A DNA stretch of 41,750 nucleotides from Oricola nitratireducens (lineage in GTDB: Bacteria; Pseudomonadota; Alphaproteobacteria; Rhizobiales; Rhizobiaceae), in the NCBI RefSeq assembly GCF_014904745.1, contig NZ_JACZCS010000046.1, forward strand, positions 1-41,750, written 5' to 3'. Position 1 is the stretch's first letter, and each line of letters opens with the position of its first letter. Shown here one piece after another: positions 27,309-34,941 of this stretch. The notes below the pieces were generated by a model. The model was not told the DNA's origin and made no database searches. It saw only the letters and a program-made list of their open reading frames with translations. A program made the position numbers and the translations under genes.

Positions 27309-27800
27309 ATGTTTACAAAGCGACTGATCAACGAAGCTGGCCACCGACGGAAATTTCTGGCGGTGATCGACGACACGCCCGAATGCGAACGGGCCGTGCT
27401 TTACGCCGCGCGCCGCGCGCTCAAGACGAATGGCGGCCTCATCCTGCTGTTCGTCATCGAACCGGGCGATTTCCAGCACTGGCTGGGCGTCGAGCAGGTG
27501 ATGCGCGCCGAGGCGACCGAAAACGCCGAGGCGGTTCTCGCGAAATACGGCGCCTATGCGCGTGAAAAGGCGGGTATCGAGGCGGAAACCGTCATCCGCG
27601 AAGGCGTGCCGGTCGAACAGATCCACGCGCTGATCGAGGAAGACCAGGACGTCGCGATCCTCGTTCTCGCCGCCGGCGCGGCCAAGGAAGGGCCCGGACC
27701 GCTGGTCTCGTCCGTCGCCGGGCGCAGCGCGGCATTCCCGATTCCCGTCACCGTCGTGCCGTACAATCTCAGCGACGAGGATATCGAGAGCCTGTCGTAA
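27309..27800 (+). CDS. Universal stress protein (UspA family)
   Basis: A 163-residue Usp-fold protein. Rhizobial homologues begin with the same basic leader before the first strand (RKFLAVIDDTPECERAVLYAARRA). Residues 96-98 are REG and the last strand ends in VTVVPYN; the ATP-binding signature G-2x-G-9x-G(S/T) is not convincingly formed (SSVAGRSAAFPIPVTVV), so it may be a non-ATP-binding Usp. The ATG has no ribosome-binding site and coincides with the predicted start of transcription. It is followed by the nfu promoter. Confidence 0.9.
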   Translation: MFTKRLINEAGHRRKFLAVIDDTPECERAVLYAARRALKTNGGLILLFVIEPGDFQHWLGVEQVMRAEATENAEAVLAKYGAYAREKAGIEAETVIREGVPVEQIHALIEEDQDVAILVLAAGAAKEGPGPLVSSVAGRSAAFPIPVTVVPYNLSDEDIESLS

Positions 27801-27834
27801 TCCGCGATTCGCGCGAAAAGGCGCATCTCTCGCG

Positions 27835-27863
27835 CTTGATATGGGCGAGCGACCGGCCTATTT
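27835..27863 (+). promoter_or_regulatory. nfu promoter
   Basis: CTTGAT (27835-27840), exactly 17 bases, CTATTT (27858-27863); ten of twelve positions agree with CTTGAC/CTATAT. It predicts a short leader of about 28 bases and overlaps the Irr-type box next to it. Confidence 0.6.
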
Positions 27864-27877
27864 AGAATTATTCCAAA
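27861..27877 (+). promoter_or_regulatory. Irr box (iron-control element) on nfu promoter
   Basis: TTTAGAA-TTA-TTCCAAA matches the Irr (ICE) palindrome TTTAGAA-N3-TTCTAAA at 13 of 14 defined positions. The box starts inside the -10 element and covers the predicted transcription start, a placement that suits repression. Irr in rhizobia represses iron-using genes when iron or haem is scarce. The regulator itself is not in the window. Confidence 0.7.
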
Positions 27878-27897
27878 CTGTTTGCCGGAGCGACACG

Positions 27898-28467
27898 ATG
27901 TTCATCCAGACCGAAGCAACGCCGAATCCCGCCACGCTGAAGTTCCTGCCCGGCAAGGTCGTCCTCGACAGCGGCACCGCCGATTTCCGCGATGCCGACG
28001 AAGCGGCCGCGCAATCGCCTCTCGCCGGCAAGCTGTTTGCCATCGATGGCGTGACGGGCGTGTTCTTCGGATACGACTTCGTCACCATCACCAAGGACGA
28101 CGCATCCGAGTGGCCGCATCTGAAACCGGCGATCCTCGCCGGAATCATGGAGCATTTCATGTCGGATGCCCCGGTGATGGCCGAACAGGGCGCCGGCAAC
28201 GAAATCGCGCCGGGCGAGGAGTTCTATGACGAAAGCGACGAAACCATCGTCGCCACGATCAAGGAACTGCTCGACACGCGCGTGCGCCCGGCCGTCGCCC
28301 AAGACGGCGGTGACATCACCTTCCGGGGCTATCGCGGCGGCACGGTCTTCCTGCACATGAAAGGCGCCTGCGCAGGCTGCCCGTCATCCACAGCGACGCT
28401 CAAGCACGGCATCCAGAACCTGCTGCGTCACTTCATCCCCGAAGTGCAGGGCGTCGAAGCCGTCTGA
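27898..28467 (+). CDS. Nfu/NifU-family iron-sulfur cluster scaffold or carrier
   Basis: A 189-residue protein with an N-terminal Nfu_N domain (about 1-87, MFIQTEATPNPATLKFLPG) and a C-terminal NifU domain (about 110-185) holding the cluster-binding pair in KGACAGCPSS (Cys158, Cys161). Such proteins carry [4Fe-4S] clusters to target enzymes. This two-domain form is the type shared by alphaproteobacteria and mitochondria (NFU1). The ATG at 27898 has GGAG about 8 bases upstream; an in-frame ATG at 27841 lies before the promoter's -10 and is rejected. Expression is likely iron-controlled through the Irr box. A strong terminator follows. Confidence 0.95.
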   Translation: MFIQTEATPNPATLKFLPGKVVLDSGTADFRDADEAAAQSPLAGKLFAIDGVTGVFFGYDFVTITKDDASEWPHLKPAILAGIMEHFMSDAPVMAEQGAGNEIAPGEEFYDESDETIVATIKELLDTRVRPAVAQDGGDITFRGYRGGTVFLHMKGACAGCPSSTATLKHGIQNLLRHFIPEVQGVEAV

Positions 28468-28486
28468 TACGCACCACAAGACAAAG

Positions 28487-28517
28487 AAAAAGCCGGGCTT
28501 TTCAGCCCGGCTTTTTT
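28487..28517. terminator. Bidirectional intrinsic terminator
   Basis: AAAAGCCGGGC, a 6-base loop, GCCCGGCTTTT with A and T runs on the two sides: an 11-bp perfect stem. It lies between the convergent nfu and L,D-transpeptidase genes and should stop transcripts from both directions. Confidence 0.92.
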
Positions 28518-28536
28518 GTTTCCGCGTCATGCGGTT

Positions 28537-29148
28537 CTACATGACGATGACCTTGGCCCCGACCTCGGCACGATTGTAGAGATCGACAATGTCCTGGTTC
28601 ATCAGGCGGATGCAACCCGACGACATCGCCTTACCGATCGACCACCATTCCGGCGAGCCGTGCAGGCGGTAACCGGTGTCGCCGCGCTTGTTGTAGAGAT
28701 ACATCGCGCGCGCGCCGAGCGGATTGTTGAGGCCCGGCTGCATGCCGCCACGATATTTCGCGAGTTCCGGCTGGCGATTGATCATTGCCGGCGGCGGTGT
28801 CCAGACCGGCCATTCGCGCTTCATCGCGATCCGGGCGGTGCCGGACCATTCGAAGCCTTCGCGGCCGACGCCGATGCCGTAACGCATCGCCCTGCCGTTC
28901 TCCATCACGAAGTAAAGATACTTGGCGCCAGTATCGACGACGATCGTGCCGGGCTTTTCCTTCGTCTGGTAACTCACGACCTGGCGGCGATATTGCCGTT
29001 CGACCTTGGTAACCGGAATTGCCGGCAGCTTGTAGGCGCCATCGGCCTTTGCCGTGTAGGCATTTACCACCAGGCTCGACCCGGACGTACTGCAGCCTGC
29101 CAGTGCCAGTGCCGCCAGAGCGGCTATAAGAATGCGTGACCCCCGCAT
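28537..29148 (-). CDS. L,D-transpeptidase (YkuD) lipoprotein
   Basis: A 203-residue enzyme that cross-links peptidoglycan stems in the 3-3 mode or anchors proteins to the wall. It opens with a lipoprotein signal (MRGSRILIAALAALALAGC; lipobox LAGC, Cys19), so it should be processed by LspA. The YkuD catalytic domain (about 67-203) has the full motif YRLHGSPEWWSIGKAMSSGCIRL with His163 and nucleophile Cys179. The ATG at 29148 has GGGAG 8 bases before it; an in-frame ATG at 29178 would bury the signal. Rhizobiales use many L,D-transpeptidases for polar growth. The upstream region holds an 18-bp perfect palindrome. Confidence 0.94.
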   Translation of the reverse strand: MRGSRILIAALAALALAGCSTSGSSLVVNAYTAKADGAYKLPAIPVTKVERQYRRQVVSYQTKEKPGTIVVDTGAKYLYFVMENGRAMRYGIGVGREGFEWSGTARIAMKREWPVWTPPPAMINRQPELAKYRGGMQPGLNNPLGARAMYLYNKRGDTGYRLHGSPEWWSIGKAMSSGCIRLMNQDIVDLYNRAEVGAKVIVM

Positions 29149-29214
29149 GGAATTCTCCCGTTTTAAAAAGCCGGCCACGACCTTCCCAGAATCACGCCGA
29201 CGACCCTACGTAAA

Positions 29215-29232
29215 ACAGTCTTGCAAGACTGT
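29215..29232. promoter_or_regulatory. Perfect 18-bp palindrome, candidate operator
   Basis: ACAGTCTTGCAAGACTGT is fully self-complementary. It lies 67 bases above the L,D-transpeptidase start and 120 bases above mmcB. Read leftward it is followed by TTTT, so a terminator for antisense RNA is a second reading. I cannot name a regulator for this motif. Confidence 0.5.
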
Positions 29233-29253
29233 CATCTAGAGCCCATTCATTGA

Positions 29254-29261
29254 TTAACCAT
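29254..29261 (+). promoter_or_regulatory. CtrA-like half-site
   Basis: TTAACCAT equals the half-site bound by the cell-cycle regulator CtrA in rhizobia. A single octamer is weak evidence, but it is in the shared control region of a wall enzyme and a DNA repair gene. Confidence 0.25.
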
Positions 29262-29272
29262 GAAAATAAAAA

Positions 29273-29288
29273 TGTGACATTCATCACA
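29273..29288. promoter_or_regulatory. CRP/FNR-family type site
   Basis: TGTGA-CATTCA-TCACA fits the TGTGA-N6-TCACA palindrome at all ten defined positions. It is 64 bases before the mmcB start. Which CRP-like protein would use it is unknown. Confidence 0.4.
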
Positions 29289-29352
29289 CACCGGTCAAAC
29301 GGAAAATGAGGCTGCTGCCCCCGGGGGCGGCGAATCGTGGCAAACTGGATAG

Positions 29353-29835
29353 ATGCCGATAATCGATCTGCACGCGAAAAACCCGCTCGAAGACGGCCGT
29401 CAATCGGTCCGTGCGCTCAGAATCCGGCGCGGGGTGCAATTGTTGCTGACGGAAATGGGAGCAGCGCATGTGCCGGAACTGACGCTGGCCAGCGGGCGGC
29501 GCGCCGATATCATTGCGCTGTTCCGCGACGGGTCGATCTGGATCGTCGAGATCAAGTCCTCGGTCGAGGACCTGAAGGCCGACAACAAATGGCCGGACTA
29601 TCGCGATTATTGCGACAGGCTGTTCTTCGCCACGCTGGGCGACGTGCCGCAAGCGATTTTCCCGGAGGATTGCGGGTTCATCCGCGCCGACGAGCATGGC
29701 GCGGCACTGCTCGGGGAAGCGCCTGAACACCGGCTGGCGGCGGCGCGGCGCAAGGCGGTCACGCTGCGCATCGCGCAATCGGCGGCGCAGCGGCTCTATG
29801 CGGCGGAACTCGCCGGGATCGAACTGCCCGAATAG
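29353..29835 (+). CDS. mmcB: MmcB family DNA repair protein
   Basis: A 160-residue protein of the MmcB (DUF1052) family, named from a Caulobacter gene involved in surviving mitomycin C damage. The core looks like a PD-(D/E)XK nuclease fold: RRADIIALF with Asp52, then WIVEIKSS with Glu66 and Lys68. The C-terminal part is helical. The ATG at 29353 has only a weak ribosome-binding site. I see no alphaproteobacterial LexA box (GTTC-N7-GTTC) upstream. It converges on actR with 6 bases between the stops, an arrangement I recall from other rhizobia. Confidence 0.85.
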   Translation: MPIIDLHAKNPLEDGRQSVRALRIRRGVQLLLTEMGAAHVPELTLASGRRADIIALFRDGSIWIVEIKSSVEDLKADNKWPDYRDYCDRLFFATLGDVPQAIFPEDCGFIRADEHGAALLGEAPEHRLAAARRKAVTLRIAQSAAQRLYAAELAGIELPE

Positions 29836-29841
29836 GCGAAT

Positions 29842-30390
29842 TCAACGCGGCGCGCGCTTGGCGAGGATGCGCTGCAGGGTGCGACGGTGCATGTTGAGGC
29901 GACGCGCCGTTTCCGAGACATTGCGATCGCACATCTCGAAGACGCGCTGGATATGCTCCCAGCGCACCCGGTCGGCCGACATCGGATTTTCCGGCGGCGG
30001 CGTCTTTTCGCCCGGCATCGTCGTCAGCGCGGCATAGATTTCGTCGGCATCGGCGGGCTTGGCAAGATAATCGACCGCGCCGAGCTTCACCGCGGTGACG
30101 GCGGTCGCGATATTGCCGTAGCCGGTCAGCACTATGGCGCGGGCGTCCGGTCGGCGCACCCGGATGGCCTCGATGACGTCGAGACCGTTGCCGTCGCCAA
30201 GGCGCATGTCGACGACGGCATAGGCCGGCGGCGCCTTTTTGACTTCGGCCAGACCGTCGGCAATCGTTTCGGCGGTGGCGACGGCAAAGCCTCGGCTCTC
30301 CATGGCGCGGGCAAGACGCTGCAGAAACAACCGATCGTCATCGACGATCAGCAGGCTTTTGTCCGGGCCGAGTTCGCTTGAGTCTTCCAT
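29842..30390 (-). CDS. actR: Redox/acid response regulator ActR (RegA/PrrA family)
   Basis: A 182-residue response regulator. The receiver domain (about 10-125) shows SLLIVDDD, phospho-acceptor Asp61 in AVVDMRLGDGNG, and YLAKPAD. A proline linker is followed by a Fis-type helix-turn-helix, VSETARRLNMHRRTLQRILAKR, almost identical to that of RegA, PrrA and ActR. These proteins activate genes for respiration, CO2 and N2 fixation and acid tolerance. ATG 30390 with AGGTG upstream is preferred to GTG 30399. It lies 45 bases below actS, so the pair is one unit. Confidence 0.95.
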   Translation of the reverse strand: MEDSSELGPDKSLLIVDDDRLFLQRLARAMESRGFAVATAETIADGLAEVKKAPPAYAVVDMRLGDGNGLDVIEAIRVRRPDARAIVLTGYGNIATAVTAVKLGAVDYLAKPADADEIYAALTTMPGEKTPPPENPMSADRVRWEHIQRVFEMCDRNVSETARRLNMHRRTLQRILAKRAPR

Positions 30391-30435
30391 CCCATTCACC
30401 TGTTTTGATCTCTTTATTACACTCTTCGTACCCTG

Positions 30436-31737
30436 TCATGCCGCCAGTTGCATGGCCGCGCGCGGCCATTCCACGACAACATCGGCGCCTTTTCCCGAAG
30501 AAAATGCGTTCGAGAAGCGCACGGTGGCGCCCGACCGCTCCAGAAGGGTCTTGGCGATGAAGATGCCGAGACCGAGACCGCCGCCACCGTTGCGCTGCCT
30601 TTCCGGAATGCGCGGAAGATCGGGTTCGCCGATGCGTTCCAGCATCTCCGGCGGGAATCCCGGACCGTCATCGACAATGCGGATGCGCACCGTGTCCGGC
30701 GTCCAGGCGACGCTGATCTCGACGGCCTCGCTGGCGAAATCGACGGCGTTCTCGACCAGATTGCCGAGGCCGTAGATGATGCCCGGATTGCGGCGGCAGA
30801 CCGGTTCGTTGCCGGCATTCTCCTCGATCCGCGAGCTGATACGGATGCCGAATTCGCGATGCGGCGCGATGACCTCCTCGATCATGGTGCGCAGCGCCAT
30901 GCGCGCAAGATGGTCCTCCTCGCCGGTTCCAAGCGTGCTCAGCCGCTTGAGGATCTCGCGGCAGCGGTCGGCCTGGGTGCGCACCAGCGCGATGTCCTCG
31001 CGCAGGCTTTCGGGCTCGAAGGGTTCGCGCCCCATCTCCTTGGCGACGAGCGAGATGGTGGCGAGCGGCGTGCCGAGTTCATGTGCGGCGGCGGCGGCAA
31101 GCCCGTCCAGCGCCGACAGGTGCTGCTCGCGCTGCAGGACGAGTTCGGTCGCCGCAAGCGCGTCGGACAGCCGCCTCGCCTCCTCGGCGACGCGATAGAC
31201 ATAGAAGGCCGTGAAGACGATCGTGGAGACGACGGCGACCCACACGCCGGCGACGAAGACCAGCGGGATCTGCAGCCCGACGCCAGGATACCACGGCAGC
31301 GGCAGATGAACGAAAGCGAGCGCCGAAGCAAAGGCGAGGGTCACGGCGGCGAGTAGCGCCGTGTAGCGCGGCGGCAGCGTCGTCGCGGAGACGATCACCG
31401 GCACGATGAGCAAGATGCAGAACGGATTGGTCAGGCCGCCGGTCAGCGCCAGCAGGCCGGCCAATTGCGCCACGTCGAAGAGCAGGACGGCAAGGACGCC
31501 GATCGGATTCAGGCGCTTGTTGGCCGGAAAAAACCAGGTGAGCGCGATGTTGAGAAGCGCCGCGATCGCGATCAGGATCATGCAGGCTGCGATGGGCAGT
31601 TCGAACCGCAGTCCCAGCGCAACCAGGAGAACGGCAGACAGCTGGCCGAGCGTCGCCAGCCAGCGCGTGTTCGTGATTGTCGAGAGGCGCAGGCGGCGAT
31701 TGTCGAAACCGGTCTCGTGGGCGAGTTCAAATTCCAT
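30436..31737 (-). CDS. actS: Redox sensor histidine kinase ActS (RegB/PrrB family)
   Basis: A 433-residue membrane sensor kinase. Six transmembrane helices lie in residues about 28-180. The quinone-sensing heptad GGLTNPF is present (100-106). The H-box reads AAAHELGTPLATI (His219) and the redox-active cysteine of the family is kept in QADRCREILKRLS (Cys259). The ATPase domain (about 310-425) has NLVENAVDFA, DDGPGF and GGGLGLGIFIAKTLLE. Thus both known redox inputs appear intact. The ATG at 31737 has no ribosome-binding site and lies close to a TATATA element, so it may be leaderless. It phosphorylates ActR. Confidence 0.95.
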   Translation of the reverse strand: MEFELAHETGFDNRRLRLSTITNTRWLATLGQLSAVLLVALGLRFELPIAACMILIAIAALLNIALTWFFPANKRLNPIGVLAVLLFDVAQLAGLLALTGGLTNPFCILLIVPVIVSATTLPPRYTALLAAVTLAFASALAFVHLPLPWYPGVGLQIPLVFVAGVWVAVVSTIVFTAFYVYRVAEEARRLSDALAATELVLQREQHLSALDGLAAAAAHELGTPLATISLVAKEMGREPFEPESLREDIALVRTQADRCREILKRLSTLGTGEEDHLARMALRTMIEEVIAPHREFGIRISSRIEENAGNEPVCRRNPGIIYGLGNLVENAVDFASEAVEISVAWTPDTVRIRIVDDGPGFPPEMLERIGEPDLPRIPERQRNGGGGLGLGIFIAKTLLERSGATVRFSNAFSSGKGADVVVEWPRAAMQLAA

Positions 31738-31741
31738 ATGG

Positions 31742-31773
31742 CGTATATACGGTGCGTGTTTCGTTTTTGAAAC
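31742..31773 (-). promoter_or_regulatory. actS upstream region with two palindromes
   Basis: The 57-base gap between hrpB and actS holds GTTTC-N6-GAAAC (31758-31773) and CGTATATACG (31742-31751), both perfect inverted repeats. TATATA inside the second could be a -10 whose start point would fall at the actS ATG. A convincing -35 is missing. Confidence 0.35.
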
Positions 31774-31794
31774 GACAACCGCGAATCAGCGTTA

Positions 31795-34266
31795 TCACGG
31801 CCGCGGCTTGGCGCGCCGGGTCGCTTCGGCGCCGGCCGGATCCTCCGGCCAGGGATGTTTGGGATACCGTCCCCTCAGGTCGGCGCGCACCGCCGCCCAC
31901 GACCCCGCCCAAAAGCCGGGCAGGTCCTGCGTGCGCTGGATCGGCCGGTGGGCGGGCGACAGGAGTTCAAGCGTCAGCGGCACCGTGCCGCCGGCGATCG
32001 ACGGATGGGCCGTGAGGCCGAACAGCTCCTGGACGCGGATGGCGACGACCGGCGCGGAGCCGTCGTCGGGGTAATCCAGCATGATCGAGGAGCCGGTCGG
32101 CGCGGTGAAACGCGACGGCGCGTTTTCCTCGATCCGGCGCTGAAGGTCGGGCGGCACAAGCAGCAACAGCGCGTCGCGCAGCGTGCCGGCATTCAGGCCC
32201 GACAGGCTGACCGCCCCTTGCAGGAAAGGCGCGAGCCAATTCTCCAGGCTTTCGATGAGGGCGGCATCGTCCATCGCCGGCCAGGGATCGCCGAGACGGA
32301 CATGCAGCCAGGCGAGACGGGCGCGCAATTGGGAAACCTCCTTCGACCACGGCAAGAGGCCAAGGCCGTTTGCGCGAACGGCCGCAAGAAGCGCCGCCGT
32401 CGCCGCCTCGCCGGGCCCGACCTTCACCGGCACGCGCGACAGGACCACCGCGCCAAGCCTTTCGACGCGGCGGGCGGTCAGGCCGCCCTTTTCCCTGTCG
32501 AATTCGACCTGCTCGGCCTTCTCGATGCGATCGCCGAGGATGGCCCGGATTTCGGCTTCGCCGACGGCGGCCGCCGAGGTGATGCGGCCCTCGCGCGCGA
32601 CGCCGGTGACGTCGGCGACGACGACATGGGTCTCGCCGGCCAGCGGCTCGGTCTCGTCCATCGCCGCGCCGCGGCCGTTCGCCATGACGAAGGAACCGCG
32701 CCGCGCGCCGCCGCGCGATTTCGCGACCCTGTCGGGATAAGCATCGAGCAGCATCGCGCCGACGGCCGTTTCCTCGCCGCCCGCGGGCAGGGACATGGAT
32801 GCGACCGTGCGCTTGGCCATGTCACGCAGGCGCGCCAGTTGCGGGCCCTTGCCGCGCAGGGCGGTATCGAACCGGTAGCCGATATCGACGCCCGGACCGG
32901 CGGCGCCGCGCTCGGTGACCAGCAGGGCGAGCAGCATGCGCCGGAAGGCATCGTTGCGATCCTTCGCGGCGACGACCATGGCGCCGAGGCGCGCCGGCAG
33001 AGCCAGGTCGCGCATCGCGGCGCCCTTCGGCGTCAGGCCGCCGCGCCCGTCGATCGCTCCGAGCATCGTCAGAAGCGCGCGCGCCTCGTTCAGCGCCGGT
33101 GCCGGCGGCGGATCGAGGAAACGCAGGCTGGCCGGATCGGCGACGCCCCAGGCGAGGCAATCGAGCAGCAGCGATGTCAGGTCGGCATTGAGGATTTCCG
33201 GCGGATCGAAGGCGGCGAGCGCGCGCGTCTGCTCCTCGCGCCACAGCCTGATCGCCACGCCCGGCTCCGTGCGGCCGGCGCGGCCGGCGCGCTGCGTGGC
33301 GGCGGCCTGGCTGACGCGGCCGGTCTCCAGCCGGGTCAGGCCGGAGCCCGGATCGAAGACCGGGCGGCGGGCAAGGCCGGAATCGATGACGACGCGCACG
33401 CCATCGATGGTGATCGAGGTCTCGGCAATCGCCGTCGCCAGCACGATCTTGCGGGTGCCGGGCGCAGGCGGCTGGATGGCGCGATCCTGGTCGGCGATAT
33501 CCATCATGCCGTAAAGCGGCGCGAGAAAGGCATCCGCCGGCAGACGGTCGGCGAGCGCGGCGGCGACGCGGCGAATTTCGCCCTGCCCGGGCAGGAAGAC
33601 GAGCAAGCTGCCCGTCTCGGTGGCGAGCGCCCTGCGGACGACCCGGACGACCGCCTGCTCGGCGGTTTCGGTGCCGGGCCGGTCCTCGTAGCGGATCTCG
33701 ACCGGAAAGGCCCGGCCCTCGCTCTCGATCACCAGCGCATCACCAAGCAGGGACGCGACGCGCGCGCCGTCGAGCGTCGCCGACATGATGAGGATGCGCA
33801 GGTCCTCACGCAGACCTTCCTGCACGTCGAGCGCAAGCGCGAGGCCGAAATCGGCATCCAGGCTGCGTTCGTGGAACTCGTCGAACAGGATCGCGCCAAT
33901 ACCGGCCAGTTCCGGATCGCCGGTGATCATGCGCTGGAACACACCCTCGGTGACGACCTCGATGCGGGTCCTCGGGCCGACCTTCGTATCGAGGCGCATG
34001 CGGTAGCCGACGGTTTCGCCGACGGTCTCGCCCAGCAATTGCGCCATGCGGCGCGCGGCGGCGCGGGCGGCGAGGCGGCGCGGTTCGAGGACGACGATCT
34101 TTTGTCCTGAGAGCCAAGACGCATCGAGCAGCGCCAGCGGAACAAGCGTCGTCTTGCCGGCGCCGGGTGGCGCGACGAGAACGGCGTTCGGCCGCCTGGC
34201 GAGGGCGGTGCGAAGATCGTCGAGAACCTCGGTGACCGGCAGGTCGGGCATGGTGGTCAGCGCCAT
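31795..34266 (-). CDS. hrpB: ATP-dependent RNA helicase HrpB
   Basis: DEAH/RHA-family helicase of 823 residues. Walker A is APPGAGKTT (Lys38), Walker B/DEAH box is DEFH (129-132), and the helicase C-terminal domain has TAIAETSITIDGVRVVIDSG and TQRAGRAGR. HA2 and the HrpB_C domain (end motif ELLSPAHRPIQRTQDLPGFW) complete the family layout. The role is poorly known; homologues are linked to RNA metabolism or stress. ATG 34266 with GAGG upstream is chosen over TTG 34272. The ABC ATPase gene ends 10 bases before it, so it may share that transcript. Confidence 0.95.
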   Translation of the reverse strand: MALTTMPDLPVTEVLDDLRTALARRPNAVLVAPPGAGKTTLVPLALLDASWLSGQKIVVLEPRRLAARAAARRMAQLLGETVGETVGYRMRLDTKVGPRTRIEVVTEGVFQRMITGDPELAGIGAILFDEFHERSLDADFGLALALDVQEGLREDLRILIMSATLDGARVASLLGDALVIESEGRAFPVEIRYEDRPGTETAEQAVVRVVRRALATETGSLLVFLPGQGEIRRVAAALADRLPADAFLAPLYGMMDIADQDRAIQPPAPGTRKIVLATAIAETSITIDGVRVVIDSGLARRPVFDPGSGLTRLETGRVSQAAATQRAGRAGRTEPGVAIRLWREEQTRALAAFDPPEILNADLTSLLLDCLAWGVADPASLRFLDPPPAPALNEARALLTMLGAIDGRGGLTPKGAAMRDLALPARLGAMVVAAKDRNDAFRRMLLALLVTERGAAGPGVDIGYRFDTALRGKGPQLARLRDMAKRTVASMSLPAGGEETAVGAMLLDAYPDRVAKSRGGARRGSFVMANGRGAAMDETEPLAGETHVVVADVTGVAREGRITSAAAVGEAEIRAILGDRIEKAEQVEFDREKGGLTARRVERLGAVVLSRVPVKVGPGEAATAALLAAVRANGLGLLPWSKEVSQLRARLAWLHVRLGDPWPAMDDAALIESLENWLAPFLQGAVSLSGLNAGTLRDALLLLVPPDLQRRIEENAPSRFTAPTGSSIMLDYPDDGSAPVVAIRVQELFGLTAHPSIAGGTVPLTLELLSPAHRPIQRTQDLPGFWAGSWAAVRADLRGRYPKHPWPEDPAGAEATRRAKPRP

Positions 34267-34275
34267 CGGCAAGCC

Positions 34276-34923
34276 TCAACCGACCTCGATCACGTCGCCG
34301 CCGGCCGCCGCTGCGTCGGCCGCGTCATGGGTAACGAGGATGACCGGCAGGCGGGACCGTTTCGCGCGCTCGAAGACGAGGCCGCGGATCTGGTCGCGCA
34401 ACTGCATGTCGAGTTTCGAAAACGGCTCGTCGAGGAGCAGGAAGTTCGGCTCGGCGAGAAGCACGCGGGCCAACGCGACGCGCGCCTTCTGGCCACCGGA
34501 CAGCGTGTCGGGATCGCGGTCGAAGAATCCTTCCAGCCCGACATCGGCAAGCGCCGCCTCGGCACGTTTGCGGCGCGCGGCGCTGCCCGCGACGGCGCGC
34601 GGGATCGCAAAAACCAGATTGCCGCCGACCGACATGTGCGGAAAGAGCAGCGGATCCTGGAACAGGATGCCGGCATGGCGCTCCTGTGCCGGAAGGTGGG
34701 CGATGTCGCGGCCGCCGCAGATCACCCTGCCCTCGCCGGAAAAGGCGGGATCGAGAAAGCCGCCGATATAGGCGAGCAGGGTCGACTTGCCGGAGCCGGA
34801 GGGGCCCATGACCGTCAGCGTCTCGCCGGGACGCACGAGGCGATCGACGGACAGCAGTTCCTGCCCGCCGAGACGGATGCGGACGGCGTCAAGGCGAAGG
34901 CCGGCGGTGGTGTCGTCAGGCAA
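34276..34923 (-). CDS. ABC transporter ATP-binding protein (YnjD-like)
   Basis: A 215-residue ATPase with Walker A GPSGSGKST, Q-loop LFQDPLLFPHM, signature LSGGQKARVALARVLL, Walker B FLLLDEP and H-loop VTHDAADA. It energises the permease encoded just upstream. It is closest in layout to E. coli YnjD and to ThiQ. The start appears to be TTG 34923 with GGAG about 8 bases upstream; there is no ATG before the conserved core. Gap to the permease stop is 18 bases. Confidence 0.9.
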   Translation of the reverse strand: MPDDTTAGLRLDAVRIRLGGQELLSVDRLVRPGETLTVMGPSGSGKSTLLAYIGGFLDPAFSGEGRVICGGRDIAHLPAQERHAGILFQDPLLFPHMSVGGNLVFAIPRAVAGSAARRKRAEAALADVGLEGFFDRDPDTLSGGQKARVALARVLLAEPNFLLLDEPFSKLDMQLRDQIRGLVFERAKRSRLPVILVTHDAADAAAAGGDVIEVG

Positions 34924-34941
34924 GCGGGGCTCCGGGTCAAT

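Noticed and set aside
29233-29352. SOS (LexA) box before mmcB
   Set aside because: No GTTC-N7-GTTC or its complement is present in the gap.
31855-34110. A 750-codon open frame antisense to hrpB
   Set aside because: hrpB on the minus strand has every helicase motif; the antisense frame has no recognisable domain and an Arg/Asp/Gly-biased composition.
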